A DNA stretch of 62,067 nt from Acidobacteriota bacterium (GCA_003577145.1 QEUP01000019.1:1-62067), one strand, 5' to 3'; counted from the stretch's first letter, positions 51,639-62,044 are shown. Notes: generated from the letters alone by a model not told the origin. Numbers and translations are program-made.

Positions 51639-53237
51639 CGGGAGACGCCCGAGCACCTGGCGCAGCGCTACCGGCACGAAGGCTTCTGGACGGGGCAGAG
51701 CCTGGGTGACTTCCTGGACGAGTTGATCCGTGCCGACCGGGACCGCGAGTTCCGGGTGTGGTCCGAGCAGCGCCCCTACCGAGGAACGGTCGGGGACGCC
51801 TACCAACTCGCTGCCGAGGTCGCCGGGGGTCTCCGCAGGCGAGGGGTCGAGGCAGGCGACGTGGTGGCCTTCCAGCTACCCAACTGCGTGGAGGCGGCGG
51901 CTGCTTTCTGGGGGATCTGCCAACTGGGGGCGGTGGTGGTGCCCATAGTGCACTTCTACGGGCCGAAGGAGGTGGGTTACATACTGGCCGAGTCGCAGGC
52001 CAAGGCGTTGATCACCGCCGACGAGTTCGGCTGGCTCGACTACCTGGCCAACCTGGACAAGGTCAAGGGGGACCTCGCTGATCTCGAGCACGTGATCGTC
52101 ATACCGATGAGCGACGATGCCCCGAACCTGGGCGAGCTCTCGGGGTCCGCACCCTTCGGCGAGGAGCTGGTGGTCTCCCCGGAGGCCCCCGCGCTGCTCG
52201 CCTACACATCGGGTACCACCGCCAACCCCAAGGGTGTGATCCATTCGCATCAAAGCATCGTGGCCGAGATTGCCCAGTTGGGCGACATCCAGCCCGAGCA
52301 GCGCCTGCCGCTGCTCGTCGGTGCCCCGGTGGGCCATGCCATAGGGATGCTCTCGGGCCTGCTCCTGCCCCTCTATCTGGGTGACCCGGTTCACCTGGCA
52401 GACCAGTGGAACCCGCCCGCCATCCTCGACGCGATGATCGAGGCCGGCGTCTACGCCGGCAGCGGCGCGACGTTCTTCCTGCTGTCGCTGCTCGACGATC
52501 CGGCGTTCGGACCTCAACACGCCGAGAAGATGCGCTTCATCGGCCTCGGTGGTTCGGCGGTGCCGGTGGCGGTAGGTGAGCGCGCCGCGGAGTTGGGCAT
52601 CTCGGTCATACGCAGCTACGGCAGCACCGAGCATCCCTCGACGACCGGCGCAACCCATGATGAGGAACGACAGAGGCGCATCAGCACCGACGGTCACCCG
52701 CTGAGCGGCGTGGAGCTGCGGATCGTCGATGACGACGGGCGGGAGCTCCCGCCGGGAGAGCCGGGGGAGATCCTCAGTCGCGGGCCCGATCTGTTCATCG
52801 GCTACACCGACCCTGGGCTCACCGAGGAATCGTTCGCCGACGACGGTTGGTTCCGCACGGGTGACATCGGCGTGCTGGACGACCAGGGCTGGCTCACCAT
52901 CACCGACCGCAAGAAGGATGTGATCATCCGGGGTGGGGAGACGATCTCGCCCGCCGAGGTCGAGGAGGTGATCACCCGCCTGCCGGGGGTTGCAGAGGTG
53001 GCAGTCGTGGCGGTGCCCGACGAGCGCCTCGGTGAGCACGGCTGCGCCTTCGTCCGGGTTGCACCGGCGGCAGCCGAGCCGACCCTCGACGACCTGCGCG
53101 GCCACCTCGAGGCGGTGGGCCTGGCCAAGCAGAAGTGGCCCGAGGAGCTGGTGGTCGTCGAGGACTTCCCTCGTACTGCCGCGGGAAAGGTCAAGAAGTA
53201 CGAGCTGCGCCAAGGACGAGGAGGCGACCAGCCCTAG
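51585..53237 (+). CDS. Acyl-CoA synthetase / AMP-dependent ligase
   Basis: The 550-residue ANL-superfamily enzyme activates a carboxylic acid with ATP and CoA. Motifs are the P-loop-like YTSGTTANPKGVIHSH, RSYGSTEHPSTTG, the adenylate-binding DGWFRTGDIG, the hinge ITDRKKDVIIRGGETISPAEVE and the catalytic Lys in PRTAAGKVKKYEL near the end. The family resembles cyclohexanecarboxylate or medium-chain acyl-CoA synthetases, but the substrate is uncertain. The first two codon blocks are repeats, so the true start may be 51585, 51603 or 51621. Confidence 0.9.
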   Translation: MEQLGGMEQLGGMEQWGLRETPEHLAQRYRHEGFWTGQSLGDFLDELIRADRDREFRVWSEQRPYRGTVGDAYQLAAEVAGGLRRRGVEAGDVVAFQLPNCVEAAAAFWGICQLGAVVVPIVHFYGPKEVGYILAESQAKALITADEFGWLDYLANLDKVKGDLADLEHVIVIPMSDDAPNLGELSGSAPFGEELVVSPEAPALLAYTSGTTANPKGVIHSHQSIVAEIAQLGDIQPEQRLPLLVGAPVGHAIGMLSGLLLPLYLGDPVHLADQWNPPAILDAMIEAGVYAGSGATFFLLSLLDDPAFGPQHAEKMRFIGLGGSAVPVAVGERAAELGISVIRSYGSTEHPSTTGATHDEERQRRISTDGHPLSGVELRIVDDDGRELPPGEPGEILSRGPDLFIGYTDPGLTEESFADDGWFRTGDIGVLDDQGWLTITDRKKDVIIRGGETISPAEVEEVITRLPGVAEVAVVAVPDERLGEHGCAFVRVAPAAAEPTLDDLRGHLEAVGLAKQKWPEELVVVEDFPRTAAGKVKKYELRQGRGGDQP

Positions 53238-53274
53238 GGAGCCGGCCTGGTGTGCTCAGCCGGCCCGCCTGCGC

Positions 53275-54030
53275 TCAGCCGGCCTGCCGGGCCACCGCCT
53301 CGGCGGCGGCCCTGACCGCTTCGATGTCGCCGAGGCAGCGTTCGAGCGGGTCCATGGGGTTCACCGGCCGGTAGTCCTCACCCAACTCGTAGAGCATGGG
53401 GACACCCGTCGGGATGTTGAGCGACGGTATGTCGTCGTCGGAGATGTCGTCGAGATGCTTGACCAGCGCGCGGAGGCTGTTGCCGTGGGCGGCCACCAGC
53501 ACGACCCCGAATGCCCGTAGGTCGGGGACGATGTCGTCGTACCAGTAGGGGAGCATCCGCTCGACGACGTCTTTGAGGCACTCGGTGGCCGGCAGGACGT
53601 CTGGAGGCAGGTCCCGGTAGCGGGGGTCGAACCGCGCGTTCCGCTCGTCGTCGGGCGGCAAGGGCGGGGGTGGTACGTCGTAGCTGCGTCGCCAGCTCCG
53701 CACCTTGTCCTCGCCGTGCTGTTCGGCGGTCTGCTTCTTGTCCAGACCCTGCAGCGCCCCGTAGTGGCGCTCGTTCAGCCGCCAGCTGCGCCGTACCGGG
53801 ATCCACTGGCGGGCCATCTCGTCGAGGCACAGATCGGCGGTGCGGATGGCCCGGATCAGCACCGACGTGTGCACCACGTCGGGGGCGATCCCCTCGCCGG
53901 CCATGACCCGCCCGGCCGCCGCGGCTTCCTCCCGACCCTGTTCGGTCAGATCCACGTCGGTCCAGCCGGTGAACAGACCGAGCTCGTTCCACTCACTCTG
54001 GCCGTGACGCAACAGGACGAGGGTGCGCAT
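53275..54030 (-). CDS. gpmA: 2,3-bisphosphoglycerate-dependent phosphoglycerate mutase
   Basis: The 251-residue protein has the RHG active-site motif [29 protein letters not shown]. Other catalytic blocks are [30 protein letters not shown] and [17 protein letters not shown]. It interconverts 3- and 2-phosphoglycerate in glycolysis. Length and motifs are canonical. It converges with the acyl-CoA synthetase gene. Confidence 0.96.
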   Translation of the reverse strand: MRTLVLLRHGQSEWNELGLFTGWTDVDLTEQGREEAAAAGRVMAGEGIAPDVVHTSVLIRAIRTADLCLDEMARQWIPVRRSWRLNERHYGALQGLDKKQTAEQHGEDKVRSWRRSYDVPPPPLPPDDERNARFDPRYRDLPPDVLPATECLKDVVERMLPYWYDDIVPDLRAFGVVLVAAHGNSLRALVKHLDDISDDDIPSLNIPTGVPMLYELGEDYRPVNPMDPLERCLGDIEAVRAAAEAVARQAG

Positions 54031-54397
54031 CGTGTGTCTCCCGGGGTGTGGCGGCGGCCCCGATCGTGGCCCGCCGCGGGCCGGCGGCTCAAGCCGGTTG
54101 CCTGTGTCGCCCGGCTCGGGGACCCGGGCCCGGCTCTACCGCCCACCCGCGGTCGGGGACCGTCGCGTGCCGAGCAGGGCCCGTCGACCCCCGGAAACCG
54201 CTCGCCGTCGAGCCCGGTCGGTAGCGCTGAGCCGCCTGAGACGCCACATCCCAAAGGTTGCTATAGATGGACTCAACTTTTATACTTGTGTGGACTTAGA
54301 AACAGTCGTCGGTGTGGAGAACCACGGTAGCGCTGCCTAGAGTGCCGTTGACCGGTTTCCCCAACCGTTCCAGGTGAAAGAAGCAGGAGAGTGAACC
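54031..54397 (+). promoter_or_regulatory. dnaK operon promoter region with HspR-type operator candidate
   Basis: A sigma-70-like promoter is visible: -35 TTGCTA at 54258-54263, a 17-bp spacer and -10 TATACT at 54281-54286. The -10 is embedded in ACTCAA...TTGTGT (54271-54291), whose half-sites resemble the ACTCAAG/CTTGAGT half-sites of HspR HAIR boxes but in an imperfect, inverted arrangement. TGGACT also repeats at 54268 and 54291. Repression by the HspR encoded in the operon is therefore likely but the exact site is uncertain. The rest of this 367-bp gap, which also holds the gpmA promoter, shows nothing else. Confidence 0.6.
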
Positions 54398-56233
54398 ATG
54401 CCCAAGGCCGTCGGAGTTGACCTCGGTACGACCAACTCGGTTGTGAGCGTGCTCGAGGCCGGCGAACCCGTCGTCATCCCCAACTCGGAAGGGTCTCGTA
54501 CGACGCCCTCCGTGGTCGCCTTCGCCAAGGACGGCGAGGTGCTCGTCGGCGAGGTCGCCAAGCGCCAGGCCATCACCAACCCCGACCGAACCGTGCGGTC
54601 CGTCAAGCGCCACATGGGGACGAACTGGGACATCGACATCGACGGCAAGCGCTACACCGCCCAGGAGATCTCGGCGAGGATCCTGCAAAAGCTCAAGCGC
54701 GACGCCGAGTCCTACCTCGGTGACACCGTCACCCAGGCGGTTGTCACGGTGCCCGCCTACTTCGACGACGCTCAACGCACCGCCACCAAGGAGGCGGGCC
54801 AGATCGCCGGCCTGGAAGTCCTCCGCATCATCAACGAGCCCACCGCGGCGTCCCTCGCCTACGGGCTCGACAAGGAGGAGGACCAGACGATCCTGGTCTT
54901 CGACCTCGGTGGCGGCACCTTCGACGTGTCGATCCTCGAGATCGGCGACGGGGTGTTCGAGGTCAAGGCCACCCACGGTGACACCAGCCTCGGCGGTGAC
55001 GACTGGGATCAGCGCGTCATCGACTGGCTCGTCGAGTCCTTCAACGGCGACCACGGCGTGGACCTCAGCGCCGACAAGATGGCTGTGCAGCGCCTCAAGG
55101 AGGCAGCCGAGAAGGCCAAGATCGAGCTCTCCCAGACCCAGCAGACCCAGATCAACCTGCCGTTCATCACCGCCACCGATCAGGGTCCGCTCCACCTCGA
55201 CTACTCGCTGGGCCGGGCCAAGTTCCAGGAGATGACCCACGACCTGCTCGAGCGGTGCAAGGAGCCGTTCAAGCAGGCGATCGAGGATGCCGGGCTCAGC
55301 AAGGACGACATCGACCACGTCATCCTCGTCGGCGGGTCCACCCGCATGCCGGCGGTCCAGGATCTCGTCCGTGACCTGACGGGTCGTGAGGCCCACAAGG
55401 GGGTCAACCCCGACGAGGTGGTCGCGATGGGCGCGGCCATCCAGGCCGGCGTGCTCAAAGGCGACGTCAAAGACGTCTTGTTGCTGGATGTGACACCCCT
55501 CTCACTGGGCATCGAGACCAAGGGTGGGGTCATGACGCGTCTCATCGAGCGCAACACCACCATCCCGACGCGCCGCACCGAGGTGTTCACCACGGCCGAG
55601 GACAGCCAGCCGTCGGTGGAGATCCATGTGCTCCAAGGCGAGCGGGAGATGGCTCAGTACAACAAGACGCTCGGCAAGTTCCAGTTGGTGGACCTGCCCC
55701 CGGCTCCCCGTGGCGTCCCCCAGATCGAGGTGACCTTCGACATCGATGCCAACGGCATCGTCCACGTGTCGGCCAAGGACCGCGCCACCGGCAAGGAGCA
55801 GTCGATAACCATCACCGGCCAGTCTTCGCTCGGCAAGGACCAGATCGACCAGATGGTCCGCGATGCCGAATCCCATGCCGAGGAGGACAAGCGTCGCCGG
55901 GAGGAGGCCGAGGTCCGCAACAACGGCGACACGCTCGTCTACCAGACCGAGAAGCTGTTGCGGGAGCAGGGGGACAAGATCAGCGGAGGCGAAAAGGAGC
56001 AGGTCGAGCAGGCTCTGCAGTCGCTGAAGGATGCCCTCGAAGGCGATGACATCGAGCGCATCAAAGGCGCCACCGACGATTTGATGAACGCCAGCCAGCA
56101 GTTCGCCCAGCAGCTCTACGAGCAGGCATCTCAAGAAGAAGCCGGCTACGGCGCCGCCGGTGGAGGTGCAGGCGAGGCTCCAAGTGACGACGAGGTCGTC
56201 GATGCCGAGATCGTCGACGACGAGGGCTCGTGA
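54398..56233 (+). CDS. dnaK: Chaperone Hsp70
   Basis: The 611-residue protein has a full ATPase domain ([48 protein letters not shown] and [16 protein letters not shown]), the linker [12 protein letters not shown] and a substrate-binding domain with a helical lid. The C-terminus ends in an acidic tail (EIVDDEGS), though without the EEVD of eukaryotes. It folds and protects proteins with DnaJ and GrpE. It is first in dnaK-grpE-dnaJ-hspR, the actinobacterial order. Confidence 0.98.
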   Translation: MPKAVGVDLGTTNSVVSVLEAGEPVVIPNSEGSRTTPSVVAFAKDGEVLVGEVAKRQAITNPDRTVRSVKRHMGTNWDIDIDGKRYTAQEISARILQKLKRDAESYLGDTVTQAVVTVPAYFDDAQRTATKEAGQIAGLEVLRIINEPTAASLAYGLDKEEDQTILVFDLGGGTFDVSILEIGDGVFEVKATHGDTSLGGDDWDQRVIDWLVESFNGDHGVDLSADKMAVQRLKEAAEKAKIELSQTQQTQINLPFITATDQGPLHLDYSLGRAKFQEMTHDLLERCKEPFKQAIEDAGLSKDDIDHVILVGGSTRMPAVQDLVRDLTGREAHKGVNPDEVVAMGAAIQAGVLKGDVKDVLLLDVTPLSLGIETKGGVMTRLIERNTTIPTRRTEVFTTAEDSQPSVEIHVLQGEREMAQYNKTLGKFQLVDLPPAPRGVPQIEVTFDIDANGIVHVSAKDRATGKEQSITITGQSSLGKDQIDQMVRDAESHAEEDKRRREEAEVRNNGDTLVYQTEKLLREQGDKISGGEKEQVEQALQSLKDALEGDDIERIKGATDDLMNASQQFAQQLYEQASQEEAGYGAAGGGAGEAPSDDEVVDAEIVDDEGS

Positions 56234-56886
56234 ACCCGGACGGAGCCGCTGAGGATCCCGGTACGTTCCGGCCCGCCGGCGAGGCACCGCCGGCGGGGGA
56301 GGTGGCCGGTTTCGGGGCGGGGGCCGGCCCTGGTCCGGAGGCCCATCCCGAACAGCAGACGGTACCGCCACCGGACCCTGCTGCGGAGGATCCGGCCGGC
56401 GCCTTCGCCGAGGTCTCAGCTGCTGACTCGGCCGACGAGCCGGCCGACGAGCCGGCAGCGGCGGCCGGGGACGACATCACGGCGCTGCGCAAGGAGCGCG
56501 ACGAGTACCTCGACGCCTTGCGCCGGGTGCAGGCGGACTTCGAGAACTATCGCAAGCGGGTCGACAAGCAGCGAGGCGAGCAGATCGAACGCGCCGAAGA
56601 GCGCCTCGTTACCGAGCTGTTGCCGGTGCTCGACGCGTGCGACGCCGCCCTGGCCCACGACGCCCAAGCAGTCGAGCCCATCTACAACTCGCTTCTGTCG
56701 ACCCTCGAGAAGCAGGGGCTGACCCGGGTGGCCGATGTAGACACCCCCTTCGATCCCCAGGTTCACGAGGCGGTGGCTCACGAGGAGGGCGACGACGACC
56801 GACACGTCGTGACCGAGATCATGAGGGCGGGCTACCTCTGGCACAACCGGGTGCTGCGGCCGGCCATGGTGAAGGTGCGCGGGTGA
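56230..56886 (+). CDS. grpE: Nucleotide exchange factor GrpE
   Basis: The 218-residue protein starts at GTG 56230, overlapping the dnaK stop by 4 bp. A long low-complexity N-terminal region of about 80 residues (Pro/Ala/Glu-rich) precedes the coiled coil [30 protein letters not shown]. The beta domain has [45 protein letters not shown]. It releases ADP from DnaK. The N-terminal extension is longer than in E. coli. Confidence 0.95.
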   Translation: MNPDGAAEDPGTFRPAGEAPPAGEVAGFGAGAGPGPEAHPEQQTVPPPDPAAEDPAGAFAEVSAADSADEPADEPAAAAGDDITALRKERDEYLDALRRVQADFENYRKRVDKQRGEQIERAEERLVTELLPVLDACDAALAHDAQAVEPIYNSLLSTLEKQGLTRVADVDTPFDPQVHEAVAHEEGDDDRHVVTEIMRAGYLWHNRVLRPAMVKVRG

Positions 56887-56909
56887 GCCGATCGAGCAGG
56901 AGGTAGGAC

Positions 56910-58046
56910 GTGGAGGTACAGAGGGAGTGGTTCGAGAAGAACTACTACGACATCCTCGGCGTTCCCGAGTCGGCCTCACAAAAGGAGATCACCTCCGCTT
57001 ACCGCAAGCTCGCCCGCCAACTCCACCCTGACGCCAACCAGGACGACCCCGAGGCCGAGGAGCGCTTCAAGGAGGTGTCGGCCGCCTACGAGGTGGTGGG
57101 CGATGCCGAGAAGCGCAAGCAGTACGACGAGGTGCGCAAGATGGGCCCCATCGGGGCCGGCTTCGGTCCCGGTGGTGGTACCTACACCTTCGACGCGTCC
57201 GATCTCGGTGACCTGGGCGACGTGCTCTCGGGGCTCTTCGGGGGAGGGCCGGGAGGGCGGCGGACCCGTTTCGACGACGGTAGCCGAACACGCGGTCCGG
57301 GCCCCCAGCGGGGCGCTGACCTCGAGGCCGACCTGCACCTGTCGTTCCTCGATTCCGTCAAAGGGGTCACGACCACGGTCAACCTCACCAGTGAGGTGCG
57401 CTGTTCGGAGTGCAACGGGACCGGTGCCGCCCTCGGGACCATGCCCCGGCAATGCCCCGACTGCGGCGGCCGCGGCGTCCTCGACCAGAACCAGGGCCTG
57501 TTCTCGTTCAGCACACCCTGCCCGACCTGTGCGGGCAGGGGGAGCATCGTGGAGACGCCGTGCACGAAGTGCCACGGCACCGGCCGCGAGCGCCGACCGA
57601 GGACGGTCAAGGTGCGCATACCGGCGGGCGTCAAGGACGGCCAACGCATCCGCTTGAAGGGCAGGGGCGGACCGGGCCGCAACCAGGGCCCGGCCGGTGA
57701 CCTCTACGTGCGGGTACACGTCGAGCCGGATCGGCTCTTCGGGCGCGATGGCGACAACATCACCATCACCGTGCCGGTCACCTTCCCCGAGGCCGCTCTC
57801 GGCGCCAAGGTGCGGGTTCCGACACTCGACGGTGAGCCGGTCACCATCAAGGTCCCGGCCGGGACCAGCACCGGCAAGACCTTCCGCGTTCGCAAGAGGG
57901 GGGTGAAGACCAAGAAGCGCACCGGTGATCTGCTGGTGACCGTCGAGGTGGCGGTGCCCAAGAAGCTCTCCTCGGACGAGAAGAAGGCGCTGGAAGCCTT
58001 CGAAGCCGCCAGCGAAGAGTCGCCGCGTGCCTATCTTGGTGTCTGA
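56910..58046 (+). CDS. dnaJ: Chaperone DnaJ
   Basis: The 378-residue co-chaperone starts at GTG 56910. It has the J domain with HPD ([21 protein letters not shown]), a Gly/Phe region and four zinc-binding CxxCxGxG-type repeats ([35 protein letters not shown]). The C-terminal substrate-binding domains follow. It stimulates DnaK ATP hydrolysis and delivers substrates. Confidence 0.97.
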   Translation: MEVQREWFEKNYYDILGVPESASQKEITSAYRKLARQLHPDANQDDPEAEERFKEVSAAYEVVGDAEKRKQYDEVRKMGPIGAGFGPGGGTYTFDASDLGDLGDVLSGLFGGGPGGRRTRFDDGSRTRGPGPQRGADLEADLHLSFLDSVKGVTTTVNLTSEVRCSECNGTGAALGTMPRQCPDCGGRGVLDQNQGLFSFSTPCPTCAGRGSIVETPCTKCHGTGRERRPRTVKVRIPAGVKDGQRIRLKGRGGPGRNQGPAGDLYVRVHVEPDRLFGRDGDNITITVPVTFPEAALGAKVRVPTLDGEPVTIKVPAGTSTGKTFRVRKRGVKTKKRTGDLLVTVEVAVPKKLSSDEKKALEAFEAASEESPRAYLGV

Positions 58047-58048
58047 AG

Positions 58049-58429
58049 ATGCCTGAGCACTCGCAAGCGGTCTACGTGATCTCGGTCGCGGCCGAGCTTG
58101 CCGGACTCCATCCCCAGACGCTTCGCATCTACGAGCGCAAGGGCCTGGTCGACCCTGCCCGCACGGGTGGGGGCAGCAGGCGCTACTCGCAGGCTGACAT
58201 CGATCTGTTGCGCCGTATCCAGGAGCTGACCGAGAGCGGCCTCAACCTCGCCGGCGTCAAGCGTGTTCTCGAGCTCGAGGCCGAGGTCGAGCGCCTTCGT
58301 GAGGAGCTGACACTCACCAGGAAAGCGGCGACACGCGCCGTCGAGGAGGCGCACCGTCAGTACAAGCGGGAGCTGGTGCCGCTCAACCAGTCCATGGTCC
58401 TGTTCGAGCAGCGTCGTAAGCGCCGCTGA
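58049..58429 (+). CDS. hspR: Heat-shock repressor HspR (MerR family)
   Basis: The 126-residue protein has the MerR winged helix [69 protein letters not shown], then a C-terminal coiled coil. HspR represses the dnaK operon and is itself the last gene, 2 bp after dnaJ, which makes the circuit autoregulatory. DnaK acts as co-repressor in related actinobacteria. The C-terminus lacks the long hydrophobic tail of some orthologues. Confidence 0.93.
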   Translation: MPEHSQAVYVISVAAELAGLHPQTLRIYERKGLVDPARTGGGSRRYSQADIDLLRRIQELTESGLNLAGVKRVLELEAEVERLREELTLTRKAATRAVEEAHRQYKRELVPLNQSMVLFEQRRKRR

Positions 58430-58430
58430 G

Positions 58431-58484
58431 CTGGCAACCGTCTTCACACGGCAGAGGTCGGCAGTTCGAGTCTGCCATCGCCCA
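58431..58484 (+). pseudogene. 3' fragment of a tRNA gene (Val-CAC-like)
   Basis: From about 58438 the sequence folds as the anticodon arm (CCGTC-TTCACAC-GGCAG, one mismatch), variable loop AGGTC, T-arm GGCAG-TTCGAGT-CTGCC and acceptor strand ATCGCCC plus A. The anticodon would be CAC. No matching GGGCGAT 5' acceptor strand lies upstream; hspR coding sequence ends there instead. This is therefore a tRNA remnant of the sort left at tRNA-targeted integration sites. Confidence 0.7.
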
Positions 58485-58490
58485 CCGAGA

Positions 58491-58515
58491 GAAACCCCTG
58501 CTCAGCGGGGGTTTC
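58491..58515 (+). terminator. Intrinsic terminator-like hairpin after the tRNA remnant
   Basis: A long stem (gaaacccctgct with agcgggggtttc) with a three-base loop follows the tRNA fragment by six bases. Only short T-runs follow (TTTCTTCG), but the position suits a terminator of the original tRNA or of the dnaK operon. Confidence 0.7.
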
Positions 58516-58583
58516 TTCGCGTCAGGGGTCGAGCGCCGTTCGCGTCGATCAGGCCAGATGCGCGCGAAGTTGCGCGCGAGTTT

Positions 58584-59357
58584 GTGCGCGAGTTCTTGGA
58601 CAGCACTCGCGAGCGTCGCTGGACGGCGGGCCGTTCGTTCCTCGACCATCACGGAGTGAGCGATGAACGGACCTCTGCGCTTCGTGGCGCGACCTACCGG
58701 CGTGACGGCCGTGCGGTGGTCGAGCTCAAGTCCGAACGGCCGCTCGATCCGGACCTGTTGCAGCTCGCCGGCGACGGGATCCGCGTCGCGGTCGCGGCGG
58801 GTGAGCCGGGCGCCGACCAGCTCGCTTCGGACTGTGCCGGCGCGCTCCGTGAGCGCAGGTGGCCCGGCGACGAACTGCTGGCCAACCACCTCGACTCGCT
58901 CGCCGGCCGTGGACCGGCCGCGCTGCTGCGCCCCCTTGCCGTCAGCCTCGACGAGCTGAGCGAGATCCTCGAAGGCGACCCGATTCACGGCGGAGGTCGC
59001 ATCGACCGGCTCACCGGCGAGGTCTGGCACCGCGCCCAGATCGACTACGCGGTCGAGGTGGGGGAGGAGGATCCCGACGACGAGGATCCCGATCGGTGGC
59101 TGTGGGTGGACTGCGAGGGATCGCGCGACGGCTACCGCGACATGGAGGACTTCATCGCCACGGTGGCCGATCCGCACCGCGCCGAGCTGCTCGCTGTGGC
59201 CATCGAGGGCCGGGGGGCGTTCCGGCGATTCAGGGACGTGCTGCACCGGTGGCCGGACTTGGTGGACCGCTGGTACGCGTTCAGCGACGATCGGCGGATC
59301 GGCCGGGCACGGGAGTGGCTGGCCGATGCCGGCTACCGGCCCGCAGACGCCCGCTGA
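58584..59357 (+). CDS. UPF0158-family protein with N-terminal extension
   Basis: The 257-residue protein, read from GTG 58584, ends in a UPF0158-like domain. Hallmarks are RDGYRDMEDFIATVADPHRAELLAVAIEGRGAFRRFRDVLHRWPDLVDRWYAFSDDRRIGRAREWL. The N-terminal 100 residues (RTSALRGATYRRDGRAVVELKSERPLDPDLLQLAG) are less recognisable. The family function is unknown. The start is uncertain, as no clear ribosome site is seen. It precedes the SEC-C protein gene by 44 bp. Confidence 0.72.
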   Translation: MREFLDSTRERRWTAGRSFLDHHGVSDERTSALRGATYRRDGRAVVELKSERPLDPDLLQLAGDGIRVAVAAGEPGADQLASDCAGALRERRWPGDELLANHLDSLAGRGPAALLRPLAVSLDELSEILEGDPIHGGGRIDRLTGEVWHRAQIDYAVEVGEEDPDDEDPDRWLWVDCEGSRDGYRDMEDFIATVADPHRAELLAVAIEGRGAFRRFRDVLHRWPDLVDRWYAFSDDRRIGRAREWLADAGYRPADAR

Positions 59358-59401
59358 CCCGCTGTCATCGGCCGGTTGAACCGGCCGCTACGGTGCGTTT
59401 C

Positions 59402-62014
59402 ATGGCTCGTCTCGACCCGACCGCTCGTGTGCGGAACCACATCGAGGAGATCCTCGCCGAGGGCCCGATCTCGTTCGACGATCTCGTTGGCGCGCTCGTC
59501 TCGCGTGGATTGGAGCTGGGCCCGGAGCCCGATGAGCGCCTCGATGACGTGCTCGGGACGATGGAGCGGATCGACCTTCTGTCCAGGCACGACTCCGACG
59601 AGGCCGATGACCACGTCGACCTGTGCTTCGACCGGCGGGCCCTCGTCGACGGCACCACCTGGACGGTGCCGATCACCGAGCTCGACCTGGCGTCGGACAC
59701 GGTGCCCACCGACGCGCTCGGCCTGCTGTTCATGCCGCTCATCAACGAGTGGTGCACGCTCGACGGCGGCGACAACATCGACATCGACGCGCAGGACCGC
59801 CGCCGCCAGGCTGCCGAGGCCCTCGGTGTCGAGTCAGGCGGCGGCATCGCCTTCCCCGAAGGCTGGCTCGCCGACCACGGCGCCAAGGCCGGCCGTTTCC
59901 TGCTCCTGCGCCTCGACGGCGACGTCGTGAAGGGCCATGGCGCGGACACTGCGCCCAACGTATCGCCAACGCTGATCGACGCGCTGGCGGGGACGCTGGG
60001 GCCGGAGTCCTCCTCCACCGCCTGCCGCCACGCCGTGCAGATGTTGACCGAGGTCTTCGTGCTCCATCCCGAGCTGCGCGGGACCCAGATCCCACCCCTG
60101 GCCGACCTGATCGAGGCTGCGGGTCTTCAGCGGGACGGGAGCTACCTCGCCAGGGCCGGGTTCGACTTCGAGCGCGAGCGGGTGCGCCGACGCGTCCAGG
60201 ACGTGGCCAACCAGTTCGAGTTCCGCGAGCCGGAGGTGCAGGCGTACGCCACGCTGGCGATCGCGTGGCACGGGTGGACGACGAAGCGGGACGGCGTCGA
60301 GCCCGAGCTGCTCGAAGCTGCGGCCCACGCGCTCGACCTCATACCGGTCGCCACCGCGTTCGTCGACGAGGAGTGCGACCCCGAGGAGCCCGAGAGGCTC
60401 GACGAGATGGTGTGGTTCGGCGAGGCGCTCGTCGATGCCGTCAGCGGGCGGCGCCAGGCCGGCCCGGCGTGGCTGGTCGCGCAGGCGCTCGGTGTGGCGG
60501 GACGGACCGATCGGTTCGAGGAGTGGATCGACACCGCGTTGTTGTTCGACGGCGATCACGTGCTTGCGCTCTACGACAAGGCGTGGTTCGAGTTCGACCG
60601 CGGCGAAGCCCGCAAGGTCAAGGCGCTGCTCACCCGCATCGGTGCTCGTGCCCTCGCGCACGACGTCGCGATCCTCGATGCGGTGCTCGGCCCGGTCCGG
60701 CCAGCGGCCCGGCGCAACGATCCGTGTCCGTGTGGCAGCGGGCGGAAGTACAAGCACTGTCATCTCGGTGTCGACGAGGTGCCCCTCGATGCCCGCCTGA
60801 CCTGGCTGTACCGCAAGGCCGTTTGGTGGCTCGAGCGCCGGCACCGCCCTGAGGTGGACTCGATGGCGTGGCTGCGGGCACGCAACAGCGCCATGTCGCC
60901 CAGCCAGCTGCTCGAGGTCGACCCGCTCATCGCCGATTCGGTGCTCGCCGAAGGGGGCCGGTTCGACGAGTGGCTGGCCGAGCGCGGCGCGCTGCTGCCG
61001 TCCGACGAGGCCATGCTGGCGGCTCAGTGGGCGCTGGTCGACCGGTCGGTGTTCGAGGTCACCGAGGTGCGGCTCGACGAGGGTATGACCGTGCGCGACG
61101 TGCGCACCGGTGACGTCGTCGACGTGCAGGAGCGTCTCGGTACCCACGACCTCAAGGTCGGCTGGTACCTGCTCGCCCGACCGCTGCCGACCGGCACCGG
61201 AGCGAACCAGTTCTTCGGCGGCATCACGATCGTCCCCGACTCGATGCTCGATCGGTTCATCGAGCTGCTCGACGACGAGCCCACGCCCGCGCAGCTGCTG
61301 CTCCTCGTGGCCGAGGCCGAGGCACCTCCGACGCTGTCCAACCGCGACGGCCACGCCACCGTGTTCTGCGAGACGACGTGGACCGTCGCCGACCCGACCG
61401 TAGCGGCGCCGGCACTCGACGAAGCGTTCGAACGTGGCGAGCAAGACGGCCGGTGGACGTGGCTCCAAGACGGTGACGACGATGCCGTCGTCACGATGCC
61501 CGGCGGTCGGACGGTACTCGGCACCCTCGCACTCGACGGGGAGAAGCTGACCGCGAGCACCAACAGCGTCGAGCGCGCCGACACCATCGGGCAGCGCATC
61601 GCCCTACTGCTGCCCGACGCCCAGTTGGTGGAGGAACTGCGCTCGGACTTCGAGGAGATCCGCAACGACCAGGCCTACGAGCGCTACGTGTTCGGCGAGG
61701 ACGACGAGCCACCGGCGGGCATGCTCGACCCCACCCAGGCACCGCCAGAGCTGCAAGCGGTGCTCCGCCAGCAGATGGACCTCTACGAGGAGCAGTGGGT
61801 CGACGAGTCGATCCCGGCCCTCGGCGGCGCCACCCCGCGGGAGGCTCTCGACGACCCAACGCGACGTGACGACCTGTTCCGCCTGCTCGACCGCATGGAG
61901 GAGATGGACGCCCATCAGTCGCCCGAACAGCGGGCGCTGGGCATGCGGACCAGCCGTCTCCGTGAGCTGCTCGGGCTCCCGCCGGACGGTGGTCTGCGCC
62001 TGCCCGGGCGGTAG
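59402..62014 (+). CDS. Large SEC-C motif protein with TPR-like region, unknown function
   Basis: The 870-residue protein starts at ATG 59402 (MARLDPTARVRNHIEEIL). It begins with a winged-helix-like segment (GPISFDDLVGALVSRGLELG). The middle has TPR-like helices (DRFEEWIDTALLFDGDHVLALYDKAWFEFDRGEARKVKALLTRIG). A C-terminal-type zinc motif NDPCPCGSGRKYKHCHLG, the SEC-C signature, lies near residue 440. The remaining 400 residues are acidic and have no family I recognise. SEC-C motifs occur in SecA and in many proteins of unknown role, often in RNA or DNA associated contexts. Confidence 0.75.
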   Translation: MARLDPTARVRNHIEEILAEGPISFDDLVGALVSRGLELGPEPDERLDDVLGTMERIDLLSRHDSDEADDHVDLCFDRRALVDGTTWTVPITELDLASDTVPTDALGLLFMPLINEWCTLDGGDNIDIDAQDRRRQAAEALGVESGGGIAFPEGWLADHGAKAGRFLLLRLDGDVVKGHGADTAPNVSPTLIDALAGTLGPESSSTACRHAVQMLTEVFVLHPELRGTQIPPLADLIEAAGLQRDGSYLARAGFDFERERVRRRVQDVANQFEFREPEVQAYATLAIAWHGWTTKRDGVEPELLEAAAHALDLIPVATAFVDEECDPEEPERLDEMVWFGEALVDAVSGRRQAGPAWLVAQALGVAGRTDRFEEWIDTALLFDGDHVLALYDKAWFEFDRGEARKVKALLTRIGARALAHDVAILDAVLGPVRPAARRNDPCPCGSGRKYKHCHLGVDEVPLDARLTWLYRKAVWWLERRHRPEVDSMAWLRARNSAMSPSQLLEVDPLIADSVLAEGGRFDEWLAERGALLPSDEAMLAAQWALVDRSVFEVTEVRLDEGMTVRDVRTGDVVDVQERLGTHDLKVGWYLLARPLPTGTGANQFFGGITIVPDSMLDRFIELLDDEPTPAQLLLLVAEAEAPPTLSNRDGHATVFCETTWTVADPTVAAPALDEAFERGEQDGRWTWLQDGDDDAVVTMPGGRTVLGTLALDGEKLTASTNSVERADTIGQRIALLLPDAQLVEELRSDFEEIRNDQAYERYVFGEDDEPPAGMLDPTQAPPELQAVLRQQMDLYEEQWVDESIPALGGATPREALDDPTRRDDLFRLLDRMEEMDAHQSPEQRALGMRTSRLRELLGLPPDGGLRLPGR

Positions 62015-62044
62015 CGACCGCCGCCCCGTAACCGTGGCACGTGT

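Noticed and set aside
58412-58484. A complete tRNA-Val at the end of hspR
   Set aside because: The 5' acceptor strand needed to pair with ATCGCCC is missing and the anticodon stem has a mismatch, so only a 3' remnant is supported.
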